Origin: Hemicordylus capensis
Taxonomy: Eukaryota; Chordata; Lepidosauria; Squamata; Cordylidae
Assembly: GCF_027244095.1 (NCBI RefSeq)
Contig: NC_069659.1
Location: 342,220,750 to 342,284,749, forward strand
Direction of reading: 5' to 3'
DNA length: 64,000 bases
In this document: piece after piece, positions 43,241 through 54,433 of the stretch
Layout: the number at the start of each line of letters is the position of its first letter
Numbering within the stretch: position 1 is the first letter of the stretch
Program-made: the position numbers and the translations under genes
Notes under the pieces: model-generated
What the model was told of the DNA's origin: nothing
What the model saw: only the letters and a program-made list of their open reading frames with translations
Databases searched by the model: none

Positions 43241-43329
43241 ATCCTCAAATACATGGGGGCAGAGATGGCCAGCTTCTGCATTTTCAGGATGGGGGGCACT
43301 GTGCTCCAGATGTAAGCAGAGCCCCAGCT

Positions 43330-43582
43330 CTGCCACTCGAGATCACTGAACCAGGAGCTCAGGGGTCTCTCCAGGATGCCCCGTGCACTTGCGCTGGGAA
43401 TCCTGGGACTTCCAGGGGCCATGTGGCCCCTGATCCCCACAGCCCCTGCCGGCTCCGTGATGGAGCTGGCAGTCGTGTGGGTAGCTGATCCGGCCACCCC
43501 AGGGCTGCCCTTTGATCGTTTGCGGGGAGAGCGGGCTAAGCCCGCTCTCCCCACAAGCCCAACAGAAGCTCTTCTCACGGAT
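43330..43582. mobile_element. Harbinger-like MITE, right part, against a CR1 end
   Basis: It carries CAGGGGTCTCTCCAGGATGC, CTGGCTCCGTGATGGAGC-type words (in part), the perfect sub-terminal hairpin with core GCGGGCTAAGCCCGC (43530), and CTCTTCTCACGGAT at the right. The left terminus is lost. Confidence 0.65.
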
Positions 43583-43985
43583 AAGGCCCAAGGCCTATCT
43601 AGTCCAGCATCCTGCTTCACACAGTGGCCCACCAGATGCCACTGGGAAGCCCACAGTCAAGAGGCAAGGGCATGCCCTCTCTCCTGCTGTTCCCCTGCAA
43701 CTGGTATTTAGAGGCACCTTGCCTCTGAGGCTTGAGGTGGTCTATAGCCCTCAGACTAGTAACCATTGGCAGACTTGTCCTCCATGAATTTATCTAAGCC
43801 CCTCTTAAAGCCATCTAGGCTCCTGGCTGTCACCACATTATGTGGCAGAGAATTCCATTGATTAATTACATGCTGTGTGAAAAAGTGCTTACTTTCGTTG
43901 GTCTTAAATTTCTTGGCTATCAGTTTCATGGGATGACCTCTGGTTCTAGTGTAATGAAAGTGTTATGAGACATGTTTTTGTGCAA
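43583..43985 (-). mobile_element. CR1/L3-type LINE 3' end, lacking the last bases
   Basis: It begins AAGGCCCAAGGCCTATCTAG, so the terminal ATGTTCTTATG repeats are lost at the MITE junction. It runs through CTCCATGAATTTATCTAAGC to GGATGACCTCTGGTTCTAGT. Confidence 0.85.
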
Positions 43986-45734
43986 ATGTCTCTACATGCA
44001 TTCATTTAAAAAGGGAACTTGCTAGAAGCCTCTCAAATGCAGAATGCAGATGAGAAGTGTGCTACTGTATGTGTATTGAATTTAATGTGCAGATAGACTG
44101 TACACAGATGATATATGTGCTGAAGATGTGTGAACAGGGCCTGATTGCATTCCAATTCTAGAAGTAACCAAAGTACGAGTCCTATGTAGACACGATGTTG
44201 TATATACATTCAGGTGTCTGTACACATGTGCATGCTGTTTTGTGAATGACTGTACATTTTAAAAGCAACCTGAATATCAACCCCCTCGAATGCAGGGCAC
44301 AGATAGGCAATATACTGCTGTACTTGGAAAGAATACAACACACGTGAACAACTGCACATGCATACAGATATATATGCGTGTACCTTATATACAGATTGTA
44401 CATGACTTGCACATAATATGTGAACAGGCTTATGAATGCCTGAGAATCCACAGACCTTTCTGGATTTGTGGGTTGTCATCTCTTCCTCATGTAAGCTCTG
44501 GGAAAGACTGATACCAAAAAAGACTGTTGGGAACTCCTTCTTTTTATGTGCTGAGGCAATGGATATCATTATAACTAATGCCTTACAGTCAGGGCAAGCC
44601 TGGATGGGAGATCAATTCCATAATAAATCAATCCCATTTTCCAATGTGAAACAGTTTCATCTGCCAGGGCTGACTTGCCAAGGAGCATGTGACACCAAGG
44701 TCAAATAGAAAAAGACAGATCACAATTTCAGCTTTTCCTTAAAACGTTTCCTTAGTTCTCTTGAAACAGAGACCACTGTGGACACTTCACAATTTGTTTA
44801 CCCAGTCTGTAAACGCCTCTTGAGGGAGGTCTTTATCTGTCAGTGGTTCTGCCAAGGAAGGAACGGCCATTTAATACCTTCCACTGGTCGTTTGGAGAAA
44901 GCAATTAACCTTGGTCAGTAGGCACCGGTCGCACTCAGCATGCCTCCTTGAAGACTGTGGCCAATGGCTGCCGCCCTTCAGATGTTCTGATGCATTGCCC
45001 ACAGTCTGGCGATGTGAGCACGATGTGAGCACTATGAAGCTTGCTGGGATGAGGCCTTGGTGGACTAGGAAGAGGGAGTCGACCCCCTCCTCTGAAACTG
45101 GAGGTTGCTGGGCTACAGTTGGACGAACGTCTGCAATGCAATTCACGGTTACAAAAATTAACCATGGGTTCATCTACCCATGGTTTGCCATTATACATGA
45201 ATGCAGCCACTGCAATTTTATATTAATCATTTGGAGGTAAGGATAATGAAGGGGAGATAACACTGAGAAAGTTTTACGTGCAAGAATGCTGTCACCTATT
45301 TTCCACCTCTAGGGTAGATGTTGCCAAAAATCTCTATGAGCATTCATCCTCTGAGATGGTACTGATGGCCAAAATTTGTGGGTCTAGTCATGGACTAAGG
45401 AGGAGGGAAGGACATGCACTTGCATGGTGCACACTTTTACTTACTAAAGCTGACGGATGAAGCATCATCAAAATGGCCCTGTGTGTGTTTGAGCTGAGAA
45501 CATGAAAAGCTGCACAAATGTTTTTTGGCATTTAAATTGTACACTCAGAAAGTCCAATTAATTTTTGAAGCAAGCCATCCTTAATAAAAACTACCCTGAG
45601 GGATCAGACATAAGGTCCATCTAGATATTTTGGTTTCCAAGAGCAGCCAGACAGACCCCCTTGAGATGGGGGCTTCACATTCACAAAGTGTGGAGCCAAA
45701 CTCACCTTGATAGGCTGCATCTTTTCCCTTACCC
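43986..45734. other. No gene; includes an unclassified dispersed repeat
   Basis: Bases about 44160-44480 resemble, in reverse, 9790-9950 (GTCATTCACAAAACAGCATG, ACAGACACCTGAATG on the minus strand). Frames up to 119 codons have no domain. Confidence 0.4.
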
Positions 45735-45840
45735 AGAGGCTCTTAAACATGGGACCCCAAATGGCAAAGGTCATGGTGGCAGGGGATGATGGGAGTTGTA
45801 ATCCAACATTTGAGGACTCACATTTGAGAACCCCTGGTCT
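45735..45840. mobile_element. Short palindromic MITE fragment
   Basis: CAGAGGCTCTTAAACATGGG pairs with CATTTGAGAACCCCTGG; the centre is GGGGATGATGGGAGTTGTAA. Same family as 56440. Confidence 0.6.
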
Positions 45841-46714
45841 AGGCCAAGTTGATGATTTACATTTACATTTTTAAAAAGAGAATTAAGCTTGACATTAAAA
45901 GAAATGAAAACAGGTGATTTGGGGAGAAAGCTATTCAGGGAGGCACAGGGGAAACTTGGCAACCCGTTCAAAGGAAAATTACAGCTGTGTAACATTGCCA
46001 AGTGAAGCATCTTCAAAGGACACCTGGACCGCACCAAAATCCTAGACACAATCTCTCCATCTGTTGCATGTAGCTGAGACAAAGCCAAGTGAAAGCTGGT
46101 GAAGACAAACTAAAATAACAATAAAAAATTGAAGGCATTCTTTTCAACAAAGAGCCCCTTATGAGAGCTGATAACCTGATCCACCTGCAGGGACGGATGC
46201 TGACTCATGGAAAAGTTTGGTAGATGAGGATTAAAAATGAGAAGAAGTCGGATAAAAATCACCCGCTGCTGCTCTGGAGTATTCTACCTGTCAATTAACA
46301 TTCCGGCTTCCAGGTTGGTGTCTTTTTTTAAAGAGGCACAAATGATAACTCCCTCACCTGCTTCTGATGTGTTTAAAAGGTGTGAAAAGGCACTTTGAGA
46401 AAACCTTCTGTGGTAAATAGCAAGGCAAGGGGCGATAGGCTGCCTCTTTGCTATAAATGGGTTGAAGGAGAGACAAAATGCCCTCTTTGTTAAGTTCCTT
46501 GCATTGATATTTGCTGTTGATGAAGGAAAATGAACTGCAGGAGGCAAAAATGAATTGTCCCTAATGGATTTCTGGCTTGTTTGTTTTGTCCTCAGCACAG
46601 ACTGGGCGGCGGGGGGTGGAGGGGTGAGACAGTTACAGTTTCTTCTCTAGCTGGTGAGCCAGCACAGAAAGGCTCTGGATGAGCAGCAATAATTTATACT
46701 CCAGAGGTGTCAAA
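45841..46714. other. No gene; candidate conserved non-coding region
   Basis: Non-repetitive, AT-rich with many TAATT/ATTAA words and no repeat signature, most notably 46100-46600. Short frames of 104-105 codons lack domains. Confidence 0.3.
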
Positions 46715-46800
46715 ACTCCAGAACCGTTTGACCTACATTGGCTGCTTATATATTTCTCGGCTCAGATCAAGGTGCTGGTTCTTGCCTTGGGTATTTTACA
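46715..46800 (+). mobile_element. L2 LINE fragment, decayed
   Basis: TTGGCTGCTTATATATTTC, then CAGATCAAGGTGCTGGTTC and CTTGGGTATTTTACAGAC follow the L2 HWLPIxF, xIKVLV, LxILQ-like order. Short and broken. Confidence 0.45.
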
Positions 46801-47281
46801 GACTGCGTAGGCCCAGCATTGTTGTGCAGACAGCTGCCGGGGCCCCAGGACTCCGGCAAAGCCCTCTGCCCCCCACCCGATGGCAGGCCTCCCCCTGGAC
46901 GAGGATTAGATTTACAGCCTCAAGCGTCTCTCAGCAGCCACCTTCAAGCAAACAAACAATGACCCTGATACTGGGATGGGGCATTGTGGGTAAAAAAAGA
47001 TGGTAGAGTGGCACACTAGTGGCTGCCAGGAAGAACTCCACTACCAACTGCAGCACTGCCACACCATCAAGATGAGAATCCCCATTCTGAGATGAGGATT
47101 AGTTTGTCATTGATAGGTAGAGCTGGGGAAACTCCTGGAAACCATGGAGAGTGTCGGGTATATGACACCCCTGAGGGTGAGACGTGTGTCCACAAAATGG
47201 CTTTTCCTGGATGAAAATGGCTCTGCTCAGGGCCTTTTTCCAATTAACTACCGGCCTCTACCATGATGCCAGTTGTGGGGG

Positions 47282-47844
47282 TAGGGGTGTGCACAGAACC
47301 GAACTGGACCTGAATCGGACCAGGCCAGTTCGGTCCAGCATTCCCTCAACCCGCCCCCCCCCGGTTCAGTCTCGGGGTGGATTTGCAAAGCTTTAAAAAA
47401 TTTTAATTATTATTTTTTAAAAAAAAAAAACTTACCCCCTCCGGGGGAGTTGTCCAAGGTGGTGGGGGTGGGGTGTCCATGGAGGTTACCCCTCCCCACA
47501 CAACCTCCCTTAGTCAAAAAATCATGCAGTCATGCCAGGCCACGCAGAGGCCCATAGCGCAGGTGTGGCGGCCTCCAAAATGGCCACCGCAATGTGGGGT
47601 AAAGGCCGAAAACCAGCCAAAGTCCGATTTATGGACTAAGGGAGGCTGGCGGGGGGAGGGGGAACCTCTGCGTACAGCCCCACACTGCCTCGGACAACTC
47701 CCCAGAGGGGTTAAGTTTTTTAATAAATAAATAAATAAATAAATAAAAACTTGCAAACCCCCGGGGGAATTGTTCCGGAGACAGTCAAACTGAATCAGTT
47801 TAACGTTGAGCACATTCGACACTGAACTTGTTTGCACATCCCTA
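47282..47844. mobile_element. hAT-like element (GGTTCG family)
   Basis: Ends TAGGGGTGTGCACAGAACC and GTTTGCACATCCCTA. GTGGGGG flanks both sides, a probable 8 bp duplication in a G-run. Inverted inner arms include CTTACCCCCTCCGGGGGAGT. (AATA)n lies at about 47722. Confidence 0.78.
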
Positions 47845-48475
47845 GTGGGGGGATGATCCAGCTCCTATTTACTTGTGGGAGGCGGGGGAGAAAGATGAGC
47901 ATAGAAATGCTAAAGAGGCACTTCCTGTAATATATCGCTTACCAAAGCAGGATGTTTTGGGATGCTGACGCATTTTTACAAATAATGGCTGACATCCAGA
48001 CCAACACTGGGCTAAGGCAATGAACAAAGACACACCCAGGCAAGAAAGTCACATAGCTGAGCAGATACTCAAGGTTGCTCAGTTTCTTCTGCCCTCTGTC
48101 TGCTTGTGTCAACATTGTGGATAGCTTTGCACCATTTCCTGCAACATGCATGGACGGTAGAAGCAATTTCACAGCAGGAGGCAAGCCCTGTTACACCAGC
48201 GTAATGCTGGTCTGGTAAGCGCTTGACTTAGTAGAACCAGCTCATACAACGTGTTTGCACTGGTGCAGCATTAGTCTGGATGTCACCCACCGCTATTTCA
48301 GTAAATGGACTTTTGACTTCACCTCTTTGCTTTATGACCTCGTTGCTCTATTGTAATTTACCAGATGTTATTGCAAGATCAGCAATGATCTGTTGACAGC
48401 CAAAGTAGGTGCGGGCCAAGAATGACTAGGACTGCAGGCCAGTGTGGCTCAGCAGCTCTAGTGACAGCTTGCCAG
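47845..48475. other. No gene recognised
   Basis: Unique-looking sequence between a hAT and a solo LTR. Confidence 0.45.
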
Positions 48476-48966
48476 TGTTGGGAATTCTCTCTGGTAAGAG
48501 AATCCTTTTTTCATTATAGCAGAGTGCACAGAGGCACAACACAGCGGAATTTGGTTAGGCATGCGTGTATGCTGAGAATAAAGTAACTTGGAGCCAGTTC
48601 ATAGTTTCAAATCAATATATGTAGTATTTATTAAAGAACTCCATTCTAGATAGAAAAGTGGGGAGTTAGGATCTCTAATCTATCTATCTAGCTGGATGCA
48701 GATGGATTCTGCATCTCTGCACACATGGTGCAGGAAAGAGGAGCTTGCATGTTGCAAGGTAGAAGGAACAGGAAGAGAAGGGAGAGAGGAAGGAATTGGC
48801 TGTAAGGAAGGAAGTCCCTAAGATTAGCAATCTACATATCAAAGAGATAGTGTCAGAGAGTAGAGAAGGGATGACCAGTGTCTTGACCTTCTAGCCCTCT
48901 GACTCACTAGTCTGTCCTCAACTGTCATTGAGACAAGAGACAGCGCATAATCCTTCACTTCCAACA
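48476..48966. mobile_element. Solo LTR (fossil), copy 3
   Basis: 491 bp, TGTTGGGAATTC to CACTTCCAACA, with the exact 5 bp duplication GCCAG (48471-48475 and 48967-48971). No internal region; uninterrupted. An AATAAAG word at about 48577 could be a polyadenylation signal if the plus strand is sense. Confidence 0.88.
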
Positions 48967-49200
48967 GCCAGAAGGAGGAAGAGGAGGAGGGAGTTACAAA
49001 GTAGGTGATCAAGCTGGTGAGCATGAGGGAGCAGGACACCTCAGAAGCGGCTACATCCTCTGAATGAGCCATCCGACACACTGCTTCGCTTCAGGGCCAG
49101 CCCTAGAGTTTTTGATGCCCTCGGCAAGCCTTGACTTTGGTGCCCCCACCCACCAGCTAAGAAGGGCGGAACCCCAGCTTTAATGTGAGCCACTCAGTCT

Positions 49201-49725
49201 ATGTATGTATGTATGCATGTATGCTTTTATTTATTCATCTATCTATTTATTTATTTATTTAACATATTTGTATAACACCCAAAACGCAAGTCTCTGGGCG
49301 GTTTACAACAAAACAATAAAAACAACAAATAAAAAGGTTAAAACATTACAACAATTTAAAATTTAAAAGTTTAGTACTATTAAAAATCAAACAATTAAAA
49401 CAATATCTAATTAAAAGCCTGGGTGAACAAATGTGTCTTGACTGCCTTTTTAAAAGTTGTAAGAGATTGGGAGGCTCTTATTTCAGCAGGAAGTGTGTTC
49501 CAAAGCCTCAACGGAGAAGGCCCATCCCTGAGCAGCCACCAGATGAGCTGGTGGCGACTGCAGATGAACCTCTCCTGATGATCTCAATGGGTGGTGTGGT
49601 TCATAGCCAAGAAGATGTTCTCTTAAATACCCAGGGCCCAAGCTGTTTGGGGCTTTATAGGTTATAACCAAGACCTTGTATTTTGCCCCGAAACCTATCG
49701 GCAACCAGTGTAGATCTTTACTCAT
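49201..49725 (-). mobile_element. L2 LINE C-terminus and 3' end
   Basis: On the minus strand: LHWLPIGFGAKYKVLVITYK, LGPGYLREHLL, HPLRSSGEVHLQSPPAHLVA, then the 3' region with GTAAACCGCCCAGAGAC and (AAAT)n/(CATA)n tail toward 49201. One or two breaks near the end of the frame. Confidence 0.82.
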
Positions 49726-49793
49726 TTGCCTGGTTGAATGACCTGTCTGCACGCTTGGCCAGTGAATGACTAACCTGTGCTGTTTTGTGGGGT

Positions 49794-49802
49794 AGGGAGG
49801 GA

Positions 49803-49848
<46 letters not shown>
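49794..49848. repeat. (GA)n-rich microsatellite
   Basis: GGGA units pass into about 18 GA units with a single ACA interruption. Confidence 0.95.
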
Positions 49849-49849
<1 letters not shown>

Positions 49850-49859
49850 CCCAGTCTAT

Positions 49860-50103
49860 TGGCGCAGCAGGGAAATGACTTGACTAGCAAGCCAGAGGTT
49901 GCCGGTTCGAATCCCTGCTGATATGTTTCCCAGACTATGGGAAACACCTATATTGGCCAGCAGTGATAAAGGAAGATGTTGAAAGGCATATCATACTGTA
50001 TCATACTGCGTGGGAGACCCCTCCTGTATTCTACCAAGAAAATCACATGGCTTTGTGGTCGCCAGGAGTCAACACCGACTCGACGGCACACTTTACTTAC
50101 CTA
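49860..50103 (+). mobile_element. Sauria-type SINE, near full length
   Basis: Head TTGGCGCAGCAGGGAAATGA, B box GGTTCGAATCC (49904-49914), and Bov-B-like end GTCGCCAGGAGTCAACACCG, ACTCGACGGCACACTTTAC. It has a small internal insertion relative to 38699. Confidence 0.88.
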
Positions 50104-50165
50104 CACCCCGCAAGAACTGGTGCCTTAGCTGACCACCCAGGTTTGCCTAGCAGATGGGGAGGTCC

Positions 50166-51089
50166 TGCTTTGCTTTGCAGCATGGCAGGGTGGGATCACT
50201 CAGCTCAGGTCTTGCAGTGGACTAACTCACTTTTGATCCCACCCCGATCAGCACTTTCAATCCAGGCTACCACAATCCATTGCTAGGATCCTGACCCCCA
50301 CCCACCTGGATGCCCTGAATTGTACTAGGACTGCCAGGGTTGCCTTGGGGTTGTGGGCCTTGGGCCTTCCACACCCCACATTTCCCTGCAGCCAGTTCCC
50401 ATCACACTGTGGTCGGATGAGTGTGTGATGATGAATACACCTCCTCATGCATTCAGTAAGTGGCCTGTTATTTCTGGGAACTGCCTTGCAAGAATGTGAT
50501 CAGGGAACACAGAGCTCTCCAGGAGGGATCCAGAGAAGACAGGTTTCTTTGAAATGGAGAGATGACTCATTTTGCCTTTTGAATGGCAATGTATTTCACT
50601 TGGAAAGGCATCGGGACTCATTTTCTTTTGATGTCAATCCAGGATCAAATCTGTGAATTTGCCTTGGCCTACAAACCAGAACCGCTCTGCTTCCTGACCT
50701 TCCTATATGTGTGGCAAAGGCTGCAGAGGCTTATCTAAATCTCTGTTCTTTCTCTTATTCAAAACACAACAGGTTGGCCTGGAACATATGGCTGTCTGTT
50801 CCTTTGTAACATGGCTAATGTCTTGATTTGTGCCCATATTTGCAGGCATGTGGTCTTTCAGTGTCTGCTTATCTCTTGTATTAATCACAGCAGCCGTCTC
50901 AAAAAAGGGAAAAAAGGGAAAGAAAAAGAAGGCGGGGCCTGCGATGAGAAACAGGCAGGCTTTGACTGGACACAGACACAGCATTCCTGGGACTTGGCCG
51001 TACCTCCGAAAGAATGTTATTTACTACTTCTGGCCCTCCAAAGACATGTCAGAGCCCTACCCATTTCCCTCCTGAAGTTGTCATAGTTC
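50166..51089. other. No gene recognised
   Basis: Unique-looking sequence; frames up to 107 codons lack domains. A G/A-rich patch lies at 50910-50935. Confidence 0.4.
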
Positions 51090-51390
51090 ACAGGGAAGGA
51101 AGAAGGTGCATTTTACTCTGGTGTTGGGTATACAATAAGACTAGAATACAGCTGGAAGTGTAAGTTAGACGGAGCAGATCATATACCATATGATGTGGGA
51201 ATGCCCATTGATAAATGGTTTTTGGAGTGAGGTCCAACAAAATAGCAGAAATAACTAAATATGTGCTCCCCAAAGATCCAAGCATAGTATTATTGGGTTA
51301 TATAAAGGAAGTAGTTCTCGAAGTGGATTGAGCACTGATATTGAATTTAGTAGCAGTGGCCAGAGTGTGCAGAGCAGCAAGATGGAAATC
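51090..51390 (+). mobile_element. L1-type LINE ORF2 C-terminal fragment
   Basis: In pieces it reads MWECPLINGFWSEVQQ-like, then EITKYVLPKDPSIVLLGYIK, then LNLVAVARVCRAARWK. The order matches the L1 ORF2 C-terminus (WECP..QxFW, then SxxIxLLG, then AARxxIAxxWK). Stops and frame changes are present. No terminus is identified. Confidence 0.65.
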
Positions 51391-52038
51391 GCATGGGGCC
51401 CCATCGCTCCAGAACAGGTTTGAGAAAGACTGGCACACTGCACTGATGCTGAAATTAACATATTGCCATGCACTTGCCTGTGGCCACAGTCTCCAGCTGC
51501 CTCCCTTCCTCGGCTTCTGCTCAAAGTCTATTGAAGTAGCCTCAGAGGTGCTGTGGAGAGGGTTATCGTCACCCTCTTCCTCTGCCAGCCACCAGGGAGA
51601 GGGGTCAGACCGCTCCTCACTGGGAGTCCGTAGGGCCAAGTTACTCCCATCTCTCCTGACCTCCTCATCCCTGGCCATCCAAACATTAAATGAAGCCCTG
51701 CAATCAGGGCAATCCCATTTACCCTCCCCAATCTAGCTGCTTCCAGCCTCCCACCTTCAGCTGTTGTTTGTCTCTCCGGCTATTGAGGCCCTGCCTTCTC
51801 CTCTTCGCCACCAGGTGGCAACCTGTTGGGCAATGCTGGCCCACCCAAGATCTGTTGGTTCCTGGGTCTCTTAGCTTCCTCTGACAACTGGAGAAGGTCC
51901 TGGCGGGCTTTAACTGTACCCAGGAGCGGTGTGGCCTCCATCTTCTTGGCCTTGTGACTGGGTAAGTAATTGGGCCCTCCTGCGGCTGGCAGGAAGGCCC
52001 ATCACATATAAACAAGCATTAGAGTGAAGGGGGAAAGC
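51391..52038. other. No gene recognised; higher GC than neighbours
   Basis: Long overlapping frames on both strands (up to 131 codons, 51341-51736) have no recognisable domain. A decayed retroelement interior cannot be excluded. Confidence 0.35.
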
Positions 52039-52100
52039 TACTAGTTTGGTGGCTATAGGCCACCTCCAGCCTCAGAGGCAAGATGCCTCTGAATACCTTT
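52039..52100 (+). mobile_element. CR1/L3-type LINE fragment
   Basis: CTACTAGTTTGGTGGCTATAG, quoted in part, and CCTCAGAGGCAAGATGCCTC match the CR1 3' region at 26440 and 33600. The flanks are lost. Confidence 0.65.
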
Positions 52101-52529
52101 TTACCCAGGTAAGAGGTCAAGTAAATATTCCAGGCTACTCAGAGAGGAAGCACCAGGATCGGCCTTGATCCAGGCACTTCACCAGGTAAGCCCTACCCAG
52201 GTAAGACTGTCCAAGCCTGGGAAGGGCTGTTTGTGTGAACAGCACCAGAGAGCAATAATAAGCACAAAACAGTGTGACTATAGTTAACAGCAGAATCATT
52301 ATAAAATGGAAGGCCAGGCTTCCTTCTGGATGTGAGGAGATTTTCTATCTTCACTTATGACTGGTAATCTTCCAGAAATGAAGGGAAGCAGTCAGTCAAC
52401 ATTTCCTTTAGAGGATGAAAAAATTAGCTTTCTAATGTACAAGAAATTACGTGTGGAAATTGAAGAATGCTTGACATTCTGAGTTGGAAGAGAGTTATAC
52501 AGTGGAGACAAACCCAGCAGTTTAAATAT

Positions 52530-53690
52530 TGTGGCTAGTTTGTATGCCACACAGGAACTTGATTAGAGCAAGGCTCCATGTGACATCTCTGAACCTTGGG
52601 AACACATGATCCCCTCCCCTGCAAAACTGCAAGTGTCGATTTCCTATCTAAGTTAAAATAAGCTAAGATTGGTCATGTTGTCTGAACCCATGACTCTCAG
52701 CTTATTCTAACCTACTTGCTTCAAATACCCTGTGATCTGTAATGTATGGCAGTCAATGCAAATGAGCTGAGAGGTCAAAAATGAACCGCAGATGTGGGCC
52801 AGTTCAGTCTGGCACCCCATCGCACCCCACCCCTGGTTTGGTCCGGCGGGGTGTGTGTGTCACTTAAAAAACAAACAAACTTTGGCAGCAGGGGAGGGGT
52901 CATCCCACAGAGGTTTCCCCGCCCCTGTTGGCCTCCCTTACTGCCCAAACTGGCCCATTCAGGCCCTCCTCCTCTGGCACAGTGGCCATTTGGGAAGCCG
53001 CCACACCTGTGCAATGGGTCTCTGTGTGGCCAGGCTGGTTTGGGCAGTAAGGAGGCTGGAGGGGGAACCTCCATGGACACCTCCCCCTGCTGCCTCGAGC
53101 AACTCCACCAGAGTGGGTAAGTTTATATATATATATAAATTGTGAGCACCCTGAATGGCCAGGGAGGGCTCGTGGTTCGGTTCGACCCTGAACAGTCAAA
53201 CCAAACCAGTTCGATGTTGAACATGGTCAACATCAAACCTGTTTGCACATCACTACCCCAGCTACTTCTCTCCCTCTCTCATCTTGCCCCACCCTGCAGG
53301 CTGGCAATTCACCGGAGGAATTTCAATCTCCATTCTGATGAATTACCACCTCACTAGGCTTGGGGCAGGGTGGAGCAAGACAGTGAAGTAACTGGGGCGG
53401 GATAGCATGGGAGCATCAGCCACTACATCCAAGGCTCATTTTTCACCCCCAGCTTGTTTACATTGGCTACCACTGGCTATAGGTCTTGGATTATTTGAAG
53501 AAAGTAGGTTAGAATAAACTGTGATTGATGGGTTTGGATGACACAACCAATCTTGGCTTATTTTAACCTACATCGGAAGGAGACATGTGGGGATGGGAGT
53601 GGGGAACATGCATTCCCAAGGCTCATGGTTGCCACATAGAGCTTGGCTCTAACTGAGGTTCTTACGTGACATCTAAATCAGCCCTCTGGC
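52530..53690. mobile_element. Foldback element with about 260 bp arms, split by a hAT
   Basis: Left arm about 52530-52797, right arm about 53430-53690. AAATAAGCTAAGATTGG-type text (about 52660) mirrors CCAATCTTGGCTTATTTTAA (53550). TATTCTAACCTACTTGCTTC (52706) mirrors GAAAGTAGGTTAGAATAAAC (53501). The spacer holds a hAT piece (52798-53255) and about 170 bp of original loop. No protein. Confidence 0.72.
52798..53255. mobile_element. hAT-like element (GGTTCG family) inside the foldback
   Basis: It carries CCAGTTCAGTCTGGCACC at the left, GGTTCGGTTCGACC words, and the right end CTGTTTGCACATCACTA. The left terminus is degraded. Inner arms mirror each other (CCCATTCAGG, TGGTTTGGGCAGTAAGG). Confidence 0.6.
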
Positions 53691-54433
53691 TGTTACATTC
53701 ACCAGGGTGGGCAGTATAAAGTCAGGAGGCTGGGCACTGGGTGCTTCTGGGGAGCTCACAGGCTCTTCCTAGTAATAGTGACTGGTGAGTTCAGTTCCAC
53801 AGGGAGGTAAGGGTGATGGGAGATACCTTTTAAACAGTCAAGCTTACCTGCCACCAGCACCTGACATCCTTAGTGGACTCCCAGGGGGAGGCTGCCCCAT
53901 CCCCACTGCTCAGCTGGCTTCTGCAAATGTATCTAACATTTTGGGAGTTGATGCCCACCAGCATCTGGGGACCCATGTTTGAGAATCCCTGAATTACACC
54001 ATACTGACTCTGCTTGGCTAAATCAGAGCTCTGATACTGCCTCTGGTCTGAAAGACAGAGGTTGCACACCACTGTTCCCAATCCCATCTGTATCAGATGA
54101 AGTTTCTGAGGCTATATCTATGTAGCAATATAGCGACTAGTGAATGGTGGATTCAAGACCAGCCTTTGTCTCAGAGCAAGTCTGAGTGGGGGAAAGAAAA
54201 ATGCTGATTCATTCCCCCCATGTTTGCTCAACAAAGGCTGTTCCTTTAAAACTCAACAGTTTCTTGGTAATCGCTGCCACCACACCCTAATTACAGAGTT
54301 TAACTCCTCCCTGGATTTGGGTGCATGTCCAGGGAGACTCTCTTTCTTTTACCAAATGGAAAAATACAAAAAACCTCCTGCGTGCAGCCTACACATGGTG
54401 AGAAAACTTGGTAGGTTGTTGAACCATTAACCT
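53691..54433. other. No gene; MITE remnant at 53930-53995
   Basis: GCATCTGGGGACCCATGTTT and GAGAATCCCTGAA match the right end of the palindromic MITE family. Otherwise unique-looking. Confidence 0.4.

Larger units (their letters stand above)
49090..50165. mobile_element. Old composite DNA-transposon-like element, second copy
   Basis: Blocks CAGGGCCAGCCCTAGAG, CCCCAGCTTTAATGTGAGCC (49171), CCAGTGAATGACTAACC (49760), GAGCTCCCAGTCTATT (49844) and CAAGAACTGGTGCC (50111) match 4490-5945 in order. It is split by an L2 (49201-49725) and a Sauria SINE (49860-50103). Confidence 0.5.

Noticed and set aside
43174-43711. Protein frames of 104-133 codons over the MITE and CR1
   Set aside because: They run across MITE, SINE and CR1 junctions, so they are chance frames through mobile elements.
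51298-51736. Host exon in overlapping 126- and 131-codon frames
   Set aside because: Frames overlap on opposite strands with no domain. The left part overlaps a broken L1-type fragment.
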